From Trichostrongylus colubriformis (lineage: Eukaryota > Nematoda > Chromadorea > Rhabditida > Trichostrongylidae): a stretch of DNA of 64,000 nucleotides. The stretch lies in assembly GCA_963978905.1 (NCBI GenBank), contig OZ022258.1:40656591-40720590 (forward strand), written 5' to 3'. Of the stretch, positions 1-10,326 are shown in pieces (positions within the stretch are counted from its first letter, which is position 1; each line of letters starts with the position of its first letter). Both the position numbers and the translations under genes were made by a program. The notes under the pieces are model-generated. The model worked only from the letters and a program-made list of their open reading frames with translations, did not search any database and was not told the DNA's origin.

Positions 1-199
1 TGGTGTGAAAGAATTCGCACAAATGTGGAATACTTACGTCAATTCTGTGAGTTTCTCTAACGCTTCGTTTTGATTCTTTTGCTCACTTGGTTGATAAGTC
101 GGGAAGTACTGTTAATAGTCGGATTTGAATTGCGGTGCTACTGGTTTTAGGCAGGGCCACTCGTCGAAAGCACCCACTTCAAGTCGTAATCGCTCTCGA

Positions 200-430
200 G
201 GTCATTTTGTTTACGCGTATTTGTCTAAGCCTTAGTAGAGTCAGTATTCTACCTATAGCCTTGAGCTTGCACAGCACAGAGGAAAACACGAATTTCTCCC
301 ATCAGAATCGTTTCTTTGCAACATTTGAGTGCGATTCCGTTGGCGCCATACCATCCTGTGCTCTAGCCACAACGTTAGAGACGCGAAGCACAGTGGACTC
401 CTTTCCCCTAATACCAGTAGTGCCTTGATT
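200..430. repeat. Dispersed repeat, copy 1
   Basis: This stretch resembles 24112-24335 in the same orientation. Both start near ttacgcgtat, share a gcctaagcct block, then a cacgaatttct/cacgaatttgct block, and end in a run containing cgttagagacgc and cacag. The shared order over more than 200 bp shows a repeat family. No terminal repeats or coding capacity can be seen. Confidence 0.6.
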
Positions 431-2180
431 TCTTTCGCGTAACGAACAATATTTTACGTTCGACTTCACAAACATGTTGGCCAATTGACGTGAAAGTTCA
501 CCTTTACAGGAAGAAACACCAGAGGCGACAAGAGAGTACGCAAAATCCATAAAGTCCTTGTTCGGAATAAAACCACCGGCTGAACATCGAGTATGATGCT
601 CTAGTCCCGTGAAATTTGGTCATGATGTGCGGCTCAGTTGATTAGCTGGACTTGAGGAATTTCATACCGTTCAAGTGTACTTACTTAGCGAGAAAGATAT
701 TTCCAGTTCCTTACTTTTTTAGCTTTTCTTTATAAGTGGCAGTGGTGTGTGTGAGTGAAGAAAGGTGTATCTGCAGAAATTACTGGTTTTCGTGCTTTTA
801 AAATTAGTGCACCATTTTCTGCTTGCCGTTTGGAACCTCAACCATTCTGCACTGGGCAGCATCGGGCGGTCACCCATTAAACTCTCTTTGACTTGCAATT
901 TGTTCACAATGTTTATCAGGAGTAGCATTGTTCCAATCCTGACAGGTTGGCCAGAAACATTACTCAAAAGACGAAAATGACGAAGCTGATGTAAGTAATG
1001 CCATTATGCGTCTTTCATTCAATACCTTTTGTTCACGATTGTCTCTGGAGGAACTGTCACCATGAACACCGCGCTGTGTGGAAACCTCTCTCGACTGTTC
1101 CAAAACCTTACAGAGCTCGACTTTAGGTAAACTTGGGACCGCAATTCTTCTGTTTGCTTTGGCACATGTGCTCACAAGTGAGGCCTAAGCGCGTTTTTTC
1201 AGCACGACAATTTCCGTCGGATCGGAAACAATGTAACCTTCTGAATTTCACTTTTGTATTGCCACTTAGTATCATAGTATAGAATATAGTAAATAAGAGC
1301 AGAGGGAAGAGATTTGATATTTATAGAGTTTGCAGTATAAATTTTGAGACTTCTAATTCTTTTCTACGACGACGTTCAGATTTCGCTCTTTTTAACGTTG
1401 TTGCAATTTTTGATAAATCTTGATCATTACGAAACACATCCAGAATAACGCATTACCGTAGACTCCCATTGTTCTCAGAACATTCCCTGTGATTGCGTTA
1501 TCATCTAATAATTATCATCTAAAATATGACCTGTCATTAGCAATAACTCGCAAAACAGCCGTATAGCGCGGAAACTTGAAGGAATCGTCCACGGAAAAAT
1601 GAGTTTTTCTTTTGCTCATACATTTATGTCGTATCTGCTTAATGTGGGCAGCATGCAGAGCTTCAGCGAAGAATTGTGATCTGGTTGAGATACAGCACCA
1701 CAGAGCCTTGGCTGTGTGGGCGGGGCCTCCGAGCAAGTGCCCAGCCCGACGTCCGCCGCGGTCGAAGAAGCATTGTAAGAACATAAAATTACGTAAACAA
1801 TCCCACTCTCCGTTCTTAGCCGAATTCACACTTTTCGCGTGAAATCTGCATGCGGCCCTTGTTAGGCAAATACAACATCAATATGTGGGCAACGAAGGAA
1901 CTCGTGTTCCCGTACAGATCCCTTTGAGACGATGACAACAGACAACAGCCAGGACGATAATTAGGCTGAACCGTTTTTTGAGATAAGCAGTAAGCTGATT
2001 CAATAAACGGAAGTAAGTGAAATACAATTATTATTTCACAAGATTTGATGAAAAAGAATACACTTGTACTGAAACATCTCTGGCTGACCCGGTAAATTGA
2101 GACAAGCTGACCGACACTTGAAGCGTCCCCTTACGGGTTAGTGCTCGAATGCCTGAATAAGAAACAAGCTTAAGCATAGG
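431..2180. other. No gene recognised
   Basis: I see no coding exon, RNA gene or clear repeat here. The reading frames are short and resemble no known protein. Confidence 0.4.
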
Positions 2181-2233
2181 TACAAATGAAACAACTGTCT
2201 CACAGGTGTGCTGAGTTATGGGCGAAAATCTTC

Positions 2234-2312
2234 GGTGTTGGACGGAACTCGAACCCGCACTCCATGCTTTCCGGGCATGCAGTTAGTGCCGTAAGAGTGT
2301 TAAAAATCGCGC
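2234..2312 (-). repeat. tRNA-like fragment with B box
   Basis: Read on the minus strand, the segment contains an internal promoter B-box match (ggttcgagttc) in a T-arm-like context. Before it is a 5-bp stem, catgc/gcatg, around a 7-base loop, as in an anticodon arm. The 5' acceptor strand and the A box are not convincing. It is more likely a tRNA pseudogene or SINE head than a working tRNA. Confidence 0.3.
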
Positions 2313-3111
2313 GAAAGCGCGTTTTCGCGTTTTTTTTTTCGTTTTTTCGCCATGAATCGATTGACATTGATTATTTTCGTCAAACCTATATATGTTTTAG
2401 AATCAGCTCGTCGAGCTCTACGAGATGGTACCACAAGTTTTTGGTTTTCTTAAATTCGGTACTAGGCCTTTTTTTACATTTTGAAGGTTTGAGGGGAAAT
2501 TTCTTCGAAATTTGATGAAGTGGTAGCGAAGTCTCCTCAAATCCCTGATCTAGGTTCACAGCTGTGTAGGAATTTCAGAGTTCCACTCATTTCAGACGAA
2601 CCCCTTTTCCTTGGTGTGGCCCTAAACAGTGCCTCCGTGTATGTGCTTCTGGAAAAAACCATCGCTTAACTCATTTTCAGTCGCAGATTCCCCATTGAAA
2701 TGTACACCGTTGGATTCCCCAGGGAAAATGCTATCGAATGATATATAACAACCTTGATGTTTATAAAATTCTTATTTTCCTCATTTCCAGCCTTTTCCTT
2801 TTGTCAATCGCCTTCTCAAGCTCTAGTCCGCCGCATCGATCGACTTGCATGGCCATGGGAAAGCTGTGGCGCCATCGTGACGACCCCGCGCTATACCGTC
2901 CACCAATATTTAAGGGGTCACGGTCAAGGTACAGCGGGAATTCCTCGACGTAGGGGGTCGTCCTTGCAGAGGTCTGCGATAAGCGCCGGAATCTAAACTT
3001 TCAATAAGCAGACTAGAAAGGAAGGGTATTATGCAGGGAATGTAGATGAGGGGGTGTGAAATGAATATCTTTTTGCTTCAAGAAAGAGTACGTAACACAA
3101 CACATTGCAAC
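2313..3111. other. No gene recognised
   Basis: The stretch includes a short self-complementary run (cgcgcgaaagcgcg, near 2308) and pyrimidine-rich sequence. Reading frames are short and unrecognised. Confidence 0.35.
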
Positions 3112-3115
3112 TATA

Positions 3116-3141
3116 CAGGGTGGCGAATAAATACGTGCGCC
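3116..3141. repeat. Mariner terminal inverted repeat, left
   Basis: The repeat begins cagggtggcgaataaatacg after TA (3114-3115). It pairs with the right repeat ending at 12471 with one or two mismatches over about 26 bp. Confidence 0.88.
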
Positions 3142-3227
3142 AAAAAAAGCTTTCGAATTCTATTGTTTGCTAACGAATTTTTGAAGAAAGTTATTTTTAT
3201 AAAACAATAGGCGATAACATCCTATAA

Positions 3228-3817
3228 TTACAAAGAATTGTCGAAGTGGCCACCATCAGCTTCGATAGAGACGTTAATTCGTTTCTTCTTGGAATCAAAG
3301 GTGCGGCGCAGGTATTTATCGTCTAAATCGTACTGAATTTCGATCAATTCTTTTCGCAAAGTTACCAGATTCTTTGCATTTCGGCTCCTGAGTTGCTCTT
3401 TCATGGATACCCACACAGAAAGATCCAATGGATTTAGATTTTGGCTGATTGCAGGCCACAAATCTTTCGTCAAAAAAGGGCCGATTTTGGTCTCCAGGTA
3501 GCGAATCGTTGTTTTAGCTCCATAGGCTTGTGTTTTGTCTTTTTGAAAGATAAAATTGAGGTGTTCTTGTCTCCAGGGCACCACAGCTTTCATGAGAATC
3601 TCTTCTTGGGAGACTTCTGCATTAATTTTCACGTTTTTACAATAAAAATCAAAGGGGTCTTGCCTGAGGCACTGTTGCCGCCCCAAACCATTAAGCTTTC
3701 AGGCAACAGACTTCTCGTGGCAGTTTTTGCTTGCGATGGTTCTTGAAAGCTGAGCAAAGAACTTGACGAGTTTTTACTGAGAGTTTTTAGAGACTTCAGC
3801 GGTGAAATTTTTCCATC
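3228..3817 (-). pseudogene. Mariner transposase, C-terminal half
   Basis: Minus-strand translation in two frames gives a Tc1/mariner catalytic region. One frame has SLMVWGGNSASGKTPL, the MVWGG signature. The other has VKINAEVSQEEIL, a decayed FQ(K)D block, and QNLNPLDLSVW, which matches the SPDLNPMDYxVW region around a later catalytic acidic residue. It ends near GGHF, as in family members. The frame change near 3660-3690 shows decay. The 5' end stops at the BEL LTR (3818), next to the expected first DEK motif; a DGK triplet sits right at the junction. The HTH half is 8 kb away at 11873-12356. Confidence 0.85.
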
Positions 3818-4113
3818 TATAGAGACTCTCGCTCTATTTAGCTTTGTTATTGTCATTTATTAATAACCAAGTATTAGCATTATATTGTACTCGTTTCACT
3901 GTATCGATTTTCTTGTAAGCTTCAATATCATTATCTCTTGGCTGATCTGGGATTGTAAAGGGAAACATAGAGTTAGGAATGTATACATGTAGCTTGCTCC
4001 GCCCATTATCTACTGAATATAAGCACGGCGGATTTCTGGAGATTCAGTCTTTTTACTTCTTCTTTAGTTTCTTGTACATAGTGTAAATAAAAGTTTAATT
4101 ACCCAAGTTTGAG
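3818..4113 (+). repeat. BEL/Pao 5' LTR
   Basis: The direct repeat starts tatagagactctcgctc and ends acccaagtttgag, and matches 11577-11872 base for base as read. It contains a TATA-like gaatataag at about 4016 and an AATAAA polyadenylation signal at 4086-4091. The visible ends are not TG...CA. The 3' LTR is preceded by tgtgtccgcggg, so the true LTR may be longer and this copy trimmed. Confidence 0.88.
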
Positions 4114-4168
4114 TCATGCTAAGCTTGAAACACACTTTGCATTCACTACGATTTTCGTCAGCATTTTC

Positions 4169-7100
4169 ATGGTACGACAAAGCCTCGACCTGAAAGACAA
4201 ACAGTTCCTGTTCGATAAAAATATTCATCTTTCAATTACTTCCCACGCAACGGAAATCAAACCGCAGGTCCTACTCGGATGCTCTGACCTCTACGCATTC
4301 CTTGATGAAGGATTCGCGGCAAGGATAACCCTTCCATCAGGGTTGACACTCATTCCCTCTAAACTAGGATACCTCGTGTCAGGATGCCCCAGCAGAGATG
4401 ATAAGGACGAAGAAATACCGAGTCAACCGGTCGTAAACAGCGTTTCATCAAGGTTCAATGGAGACCTGCAATCCTGGGAAGAATTCTGTACATTTGAAGC
4501 AACAGGAGTTCATGAGTTCACTGGGCCGAGCGTTGAAGAACGGAAGAGGATGGACGCCGAAATTTGGAAAAGATTTGAGCGGACCATCGAGAGTACGGAA
4601 GATGGCTATCAAGTACGCTTTCCCTGGAAACAGGATGCCATCACACTCCCTGATAATAAGGCACTCGCTGTGAAAAGACTTCAAGGGACAATAGCTAAAT
4701 TTGCAGATGATGAAGAGTCGCTACAACAATACAACGGTATTATAATGAATCAACTCGAGCAGGGGATTATTGAAGAAGTCAATGAAGAAACTCCTAGCGA
4801 AGGATCAATTGTCCACTATCTCGCACATCACGCAGTCAAAACGCCAACCAAGGCGACTACAAAACTTAGGATAGTCTTCGACGCCTCAGCACATCTCAAA
4901 GGACAACCATCGCTAAATGACGTCCTCTACCCAGGGCCAGTGATCCTGCCCAAGATTTGCGACATCCTACTTCGATTTCGAATTGGGAGGGTCGCAATCA
5001 TCAGTGATGTCGAGAAGGCATTCCTTCAAATAAGACTCCATCCCAAGGATAGGGATGCCACAAGGTTCCTGTGGCTGCGCGATATCGCTCAACCTTTGAC
5101 ACCAGCTAACATGATCACCTACCGCTTCACAAGGGTGACATTCGGTTTAAATTGCTCGCCTTTCCTTCTTGCCGGCACAATCAAATATCACCTGGAAACA
5201 CGCATGAAGAATTCGCAGCTGGGGAAGGAAATAGCCAGCAATACTTACGTGGACAATGTAATAGTCACTACATCATCAACGGAGGACGCGATGCGACTAT
5301 ATGTCGATTCGAAGCAGTTGTTCAGAGACTTGAATATGAACTTACGAGAGTATCGCTCCAACGATGAAATACTCAACAGGCACATCTCCTCAACGGACCT
5401 CAGTACAAACGTAGTTCAAAAGGTACTGGGAGTGTCGTGGAATACCCAAGAAGACCAGATTCTCCTGAAGTGTCAATATCGACCTACACCAGCCGTGCCA
5501 ACAAAGAGATCTGTCTCAGAGCAAGTAGCGTCAATATATGACCCACTTGGATTGCTTACGCCCTTAACATTACGAGGAAAGCAGTTCTTACAACAACTGT
5601 GGGCACACGACTATGGATGGGATACTCCATTGACAGCTGAACACCGACAGACGTGGTGCCAAATCCTCGAAGATGCCAGTGGATACCAAATTGCACTCCC
5701 ACGGAGAGTAGCGCACATTGATTCAGAATCAGTTCTAGCCGTTTTCTCAGACGCAAGTGCAAACGGAATGAGCGTTTGTTCATATTTGGTCTCAGAAGAT
5801 GGAAGTTATCTTCTCGCTGGGAAGTCGAAACTACCATCCTTGAAGGAGAACCCAACAATTCCGAAATTGGAACTCAACGCGATCACAATGGCAACGAGAT
5901 TGGCCTACTCGATTCACAGTGCTATCTGTGAACGCGTCAATATAGTGCAAGTGTGTATATTCTCCGACTCGGAAATAGCGCTAAGCTGGGTCAAAGCGCC
6001 AACTCTGGAAAAATCAGCCGGAGTACTTGTCAGAAATCGAAGAGCCGAGATCAGGAGAATCGTGGCCGAATTTCCCACACCAGTTCTGTTCGGGTTTGTA
6101 CCCTCGACAAAAAATCCAGCAGATTGTGGGACGCGGGGACTCACGAAAACAGAGTTCGAGGGCCACATGTGGTGGAGAGGTCCAGAGTTTCTTCAATATC
6201 CACTATCTCCACCCGAAGAGTGCCGTCTCTCCACATTTCCCCCAGACTCGACTGAAGAAGAGACGTGCGTCGTAGCAGTGACGACGAAGTCCACAACTGA
6301 ACTAGTGGACTGGGGCCGACAGAGTTACTTGCCCTCCGTCAAACGTACGCTCGCATATGCTCTACGCTTCATCCGTCAACTGTCTCTGAAGCTTAACGAA
6401 GAATTACGCCACCGCCTAGAGAGCAATATCCCGGAACTTTGCTACATGTCATCAGAACCATACATCACAGCCACGGAAAATGAAATGGCATTGCGTGTTC
6501 TCGTTCGTCATCACCAAAGAATCCATTTCACACCATCGCAATTGAAATCATTGAAACAACTGAATGTGAGACCAGACGAAGCTGGAATACTACGATGCCA
6601 AGGACGTTTCGGAAAGGCTCACATGAGTCTCGACACGAAAAATCCCATGCTAGTCGCTTCAAAAACGGAACTATCCAGAGCAATAGTGAAGGAAGCACAT
6701 CTTCCTTATCACTGCAGTACAGCACAAACTATCGCTAACGTCCGACAACAATTCTGGATCCCGAAGATACGGCAAATGGTCAAGCAATTTACACGATTGT
6801 GCATTCCATGCCAACGCTTGAATAATCTTCCGTTCAAATATCCCGACATGGAAGATTTACCCGAGCGACGTGTAATACGCACACGCCCTTTCGAACATGT
6901 TGGAATTGACTATTTCGGGCCACTGTCGGCAAAGCAGAACGATACTCCGATCAAGGTCTACGGGATTATCATCACATGCACGGTCACGCGACTGTTACAC
7001 CTCGAACTTGTACTAGACATGTCTACCGAGCAATTGCTACACGCACTACGCAGGTTCTTTGCAAGACGAGGTGTCCCAGCAAGCATAACATCGGACAACG

Positions 7101-10100
7101 GTCCATCCTTCTTACTCGGAGAACAAGTGCTTCATGATGCAGTTTTTCCTGTCATCAACGACGTCTCATTTTCAACTGCAATGGCCACAAAGGGGATTCT
7201 GTGGAGAACAATCACCCCATATGCTCCGTGGCAGGGAGCATTTTACGAGCGATTGATTAAGTCTGTGAAGCACTCCCTATACAAGGTCATCAAAAGAGAA
7301 GTCGTTCATGTGGAGACACTTGAAACTCTCCTGATCGAAGTGGAAGGCACGCTCAACAGTAGACCCTTGACGTACCAAGAAGAACATTGGCAAGACACAC
7401 CAATACTCAGACCCATCGATTTCATTCAGCGTGACATGATAATAGCATACCCACTTGAATCCATCACCGGCGATTTCGATGATACCGAGTACCATCCAAC
7501 AAAGGAGGCGGTCCAGCTAAGAACGAGGAGACAGGCGGAAGAGGCCCTCAAATCTAGTCATGAGTTGACAGAGCGGTTCTGGAAGATGTGGAATGAGCAC
7601 TACCTCCGCAGTTTAAGAGAAACACACAAGCTTTCCATAGATAACAAACGAGGTTCAGCACTTTCGCCTGCCATTGGAAACGTTGTGTTGATCGCAGATC
7701 CTCTGATGCCGCGGAACTCATGGAGGCTTGGACGTATTCGGGAATTACCTCGTTCAGAAACGGGGACAATCAGAGAAGCACTATTGAATCTGCCTTCCGG
7801 ACGTGTAGTGCGCAGACCAATCAATCACCTCATCCCACTGGAGTTGGAGGATTCACCTGATCAATCGAGTTCGTACGATGGAGATGTTCGGCAACACGAC
7901 CGATCTTCTAACGAAACCGAAGAACAGAAAGAGGAAGCACCTCGATATGATCTACGACCACGAAAACATATGAATTACTACGAGGTGACGACACAAGGGT
8001 CCCAAATTTACTCCGCAAATACGAAACGGGTCCCACTCAAATTCTTCACCACTTGTCTCACAATATTCATGCTGATGCAGCAAGCGGCCGCTACATTAGC
8101 ACAAGGGAAAATGCAGTGCATCTCAGGAGGCGTTATGATAACCACTCAAAATATTGAACGTTACGAACTTTGCGCAGAAGGTCACTGTCACGTGTCAGAA
8201 CACCCTCAAGGGAATGAAACGATCCTACTCCCACCCGAGGTTCTCTTGCATGAGCACCATGTCCAGCTGAAGCTATTCGATGGCTACAATCTGACGGTAC
8301 TTGAAACAACGTGTCTCCCTGTATCGTTTTGCGAACATGTCCGGTGTTGGTTCTGCACCGCTAACATGTTCAACCCAGAATGCTCACCTAGGACAGCCAT
8401 CGCATCGACCGCAGTAACCTTGTACATTGTCATAGCACTCTTGTATGTACTGTGCTACGTCCCAATGGTAGTCGGGAAACCATGTCGCATTATCTGTAAG
8501 ACAGCATGGATCGTTTTCACAGCGATTGCACGTTTACTGTGGAACCAATGCAACAAGTTTCGAAGAAACCGACGAAGGAGGTACGATGTCGAAGCTTTGC
8601 TGAAGGCACCACTACTGGCCATTGCTTGCATAGCTGTCTTTGCGCCATCAACACTAGCATGCCAAGACATAGACGTCTTCTCACATCAACACTCCGTGTG
8701 CTCTTTCTCCCCGAACGGATACAAACGATGCATGTTAGAAACCACGATAATAGCGAAACTCAACAGTTTCAACAAGGAGGCTTGCATTCGACTAATAAAT
8801 AAGCAGACAGTGGAGAAGGAACTCCGCATCCAATGGAAACACCTTCGGCTAAACTGTGTGAAGGATAACATAGTTTTCACAAGGAACACTATCCAACGTG
8901 TTGTGGATTCTAAACGGTGCCCCCACTCTGGCTCCTGTACAAATGATAAATGTGCATCCGTCAACACTTCAGCTCACATAGCCGAACTCGAACACGGCAA
9001 TCGGTATCCTGGACTAACCTTTTGTGTCGAAAGCTGCGGAGGACCGGGCTGCGGATGCTTTTACCTCAGTAGCGGATGCCTATTTTACAGAATATTTCAC
9101 ATACCAACGGATTCGAAAATCTATGAAATCTTCAAATGCCCTCAGTGGCAAGAAGAAGTGGAGCTGGAAATCACCACTGTCAGCAGGCAGAAAAGCGTTG
9201 AGAAGAAGGTCGTAGTAGTGCACCCTACTGTACCGACCAACACCGACAACATGCGGATTACCCTTAGCGCACTGGCTGTTCCACCAACGCCAGCCTTGTC
9301 ATCAACTTTCATCTCCGATGGATCGCATCTAGCCACCTGGAACCACAAAGATAAACCACATCTCCAGTGCGGGTCAGAAATGGATGCGAGATCGCTCAAT
9401 TGCTCGGTAACCACGTCGTGCAATTGCGAACCGGCTGAGAATAAGATCAACTGCCTATGCGTGGACGCTAACATCACAGAGATCTTCACAAGGGATATAG
9501 AAACACGCTTCCCAATACATCGTCCATGGATAACATTCACACCTTCGAAAACTAATAGGGCATCAGTTACGGCAGAAATTCCGTCATTCACAACAGCAGA
9601 ATTCGCCATTCACTTGACGGACCATGTCGACAAGACAGTCACAATGGTAACTGATTCCGTGTGCACTATCCCAAACTCAATAGCCCAGGGGTGTTATAAC
9701 TGTCCTCAGGGAGCTACTGCACAAGTAACCTGCACTACAGACGGAAACGACACTATGGCAACAGTACAATGTGGCGATCTCTTCTTCACCATCCCTTGTA
9801 ACCGGAAAGGAGCAATATCGACATTACGATTCAGTCATGCCTCGGCAAGGGTCAAGAAAGAGTGCAAGGTTTCGTGTGGAAAATCGGAAACGATATTTGA
9901 GATCACTGGTATCCTTCAGTGGATACGCACGATTCATGGATCCACTCTGAAGATTCTTGCAGGGGAAAGTAGTGTATACGACGAGCTTGTGTTCCCTGAC
10001 TTCGGACATATCATCGACGTATTCCTGTCATGGTACAAGACGCTTCTGATTGCGTGCGTAGTGCTTATACTCGCAAGCGTCATAGGATACGTATTCCTTT

Positions 10101-10258
10101 GGTCTTGTGGGATCAATATCATACAACGTGTGCTACGCGTGTCTTGGATAATCGTACGGAAAATAGTAAAAATACCCCTCTGGATGTTGAAAACTGCATG
10201 GAGATCCGCTGCTTTCATTCCCCGACAATCCACGAAGGGATCGGAGAAACTTCTATAA
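4169..10258 (+). CDS. BEL/Pao Pol-Env polyprotein
   Basis: The frame is open from about 4109; the first ATG is at 4169 (about 2029 codons). Residue numbers below count from 4109. The start lies inside the protease (DUF1758-like KPQVLLGCSDLYAF near 52), without the active-site Asp. RT spans about 195-430 and has YVDN near 380 in place of YVDD. RNase H follows around 540-680 (VFSDASANG). The integrase has an H-H-C-C finger near 860-905 and a DDE core with GIDYFGPL, ITSDNGPSF and the ERLIK Glu at about 931, 994 and 1048. A DUF5641-like end lies near 1190-1250. From about 1310 the protein becomes an envelope: a signal-like segment, a hydrophobic stretch near 1430-1455, a second signal-like segment before CQDIDVF near 1519, and a Cys/Gly-rich fusion-loop-like segment (SCGGPGCGCFYL near 1640). 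A C-terminal transmembrane segment lies near 1980-2005. It resembles phlebovirus Gn/Gc glycoproteins, as reported for C. elegans Cer7. Pol and Env share one frame; how Env would be released is unclear. Confidence 0.88.
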   Translation: MVRQSLDLKDKQFLFDKNIHLSITSHATEIKPQVLLGCSDLYAFLDEGFAARITLPSGLTLIPSKLGYLVSGCPSRDDKDEEIPSQPVVNSVSSRFNGDLQSWEEFCTFEATGVHEFTGPSVEERKRMDAEIWKRFERTIESTEDGYQVRFPWKQDAITLPDNKALAVKRLQGTIAKFADDEESLQQYNGIIMNQLEQGIIEEVNEETPSEGSIVHYLAHHAVKTPTKATTKLRIVFDASAHLKGQPSLNDVLYPGPVILPKICDILLRFRIGRVAIISDVEKAFLQIRLHPKDRDATRFLWLRDIAQPLTPANMITYRFTRVTFGLNCSPFLLAGTIKYHLETRMKNSQLGKEIASNTYVDNVIVTTSSTEDAMRLYVDSKQLFRDLNMNLREYRSNDEILNRHISSTDLSTNVVQKVLGVSWNTQEDQILLKCQYRPTPAVPTKRSVSEQVASIYDPLGLLTPLTLRGKQFLQQLWAHDYGWDTPLTAEHRQTWCQILEDASGYQIALPRRVAHIDSESVLAVFSDASANGMSVCSYLVSEDGSYLLAGKSKLPSLKENPTIPKLELNAITMATRLAYSIHSAICERVNIVQVCIFSDSEIALSWVKAPTLEKSAGVLVRNRRAEIRRIVAEFPTPVLFGFVPSTKNPADCGTRGLTKTEFEGHMWWRGPEFLQYPLSPPEECRLSTFPPDSTEEETCVVAVTTKSTTELVDWGRQSYLPSVKRTLAYALRFIRQLSLKLNEELRHRLESNIPELCYMSSEPYITATENEMALRVLVRHHQRIHFTPSQLKSLKQLNVRPDEAGILRCQGRFGKAHMSLDTKNPMLVASKTELSRAIVKEAHLPYHCSTAQTIANVRQQFWIPKIRQMVKQFTRLCIPCQRLNNLPFKYPDMEDLPERRVIRTRPFEHVGIDYFGPLSAKQNDTPIKVYGIIITCTVTRLLHLELVLDMSTEQLLHALRRFFARRGVPASITSDNGPSFLLGEQVLHDAVFPVINDVSFSTAMATKGILWRTITPYAPWQGAFYERLIKSVKHSLYKVIKREVVHVETLETLLIEVEGTLNSRPLTYQEEHWQDTPILRPIDFIQRDMIIAYPLESITGDFDDTEYHPTKEAVQLRTRRQAEEALKSSHELTERFWKMWNEHYLRSLRETHKLSIDNKRGSALSPAIGNVVLIADPLMPRNSWRLGRIRELPRSETGTIREALLNLPSGRVVRRPINHLIPLELEDSPDQSSSYDGDVRQHDRSSNETEEQKEEAPRYDLRPRKHMNYYEVTTQGSQIYSANTKRVPLKFFTTCLTIFMLMQQAAATLAQGKMQCISGGVMITTQNIERYELCAEGHCHVSEHPQGNETILLPPEVLLHEHHVQLKLFDGYNLTVLETTCLPVSFCEHVRCWFCTANMFNPECSPRTAIASTAVTLYIVIALLYVLCYVPMVVGKPCRIICKTAWIVFTAIARLLWNQCNKFRRNRRRRYDVEALLKAPLLAIACIAVFAPSTLACQDIDVFSHQHSVCSFSPNGYKRCMLETTIIAKLNSFNKEACIRLINKQTVEKELRIQWKHLRLNCVKDNIVFTRNTIQRVVDSKRCPHSGSCTNDKCASVNTSAHIAELEHGNRYPGLTFCVESCGGPGCGCFYLSSGCLFYRIFHIPTDSKIYEIFKCPQWQEEVELEITTVSRQKSVEKKVVVVHPTVPTNTDNMRITLSALAVPPTPALSSTFISDGSHLATWNHKDKPHLQCGSEMDARSLNCSVTTSCNCEPAENKINCLCVDANITEIFTRDIETRFPIHRPWITFTPSKTNRASVTAEIPSFTTAEFAIHLTDHVDKTVTMVTDSVCTIPNSIAQGCYNCPQGATAQVTCTTDGNDTMATVQCGDLFFTIPCNRKGAISTLRFSHASARVKKECKVSCGKSETIFEITGILQWIRTIHGSTLKILAGESSVYDELVFPDFGHIIDVFLSWYKTLLIACVVLILASVIGYVFLWSCGINIIQRVLRVSWIIVRKIVKIPLWMLKTAWRSAAFIPRQSTKGSEKLL

Positions 10259-10326
10259 AAGATTTACTCTGTCGCATGAAACAACTGACAACACGACGTT
10301 CTATTCTTTACGATCTCTCTTTAGCC

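Noticed and set aside
9142..9609. 155-codon minus-strand frame within env
   Set aside because: It is the antisense shadow of the env coding sequence.
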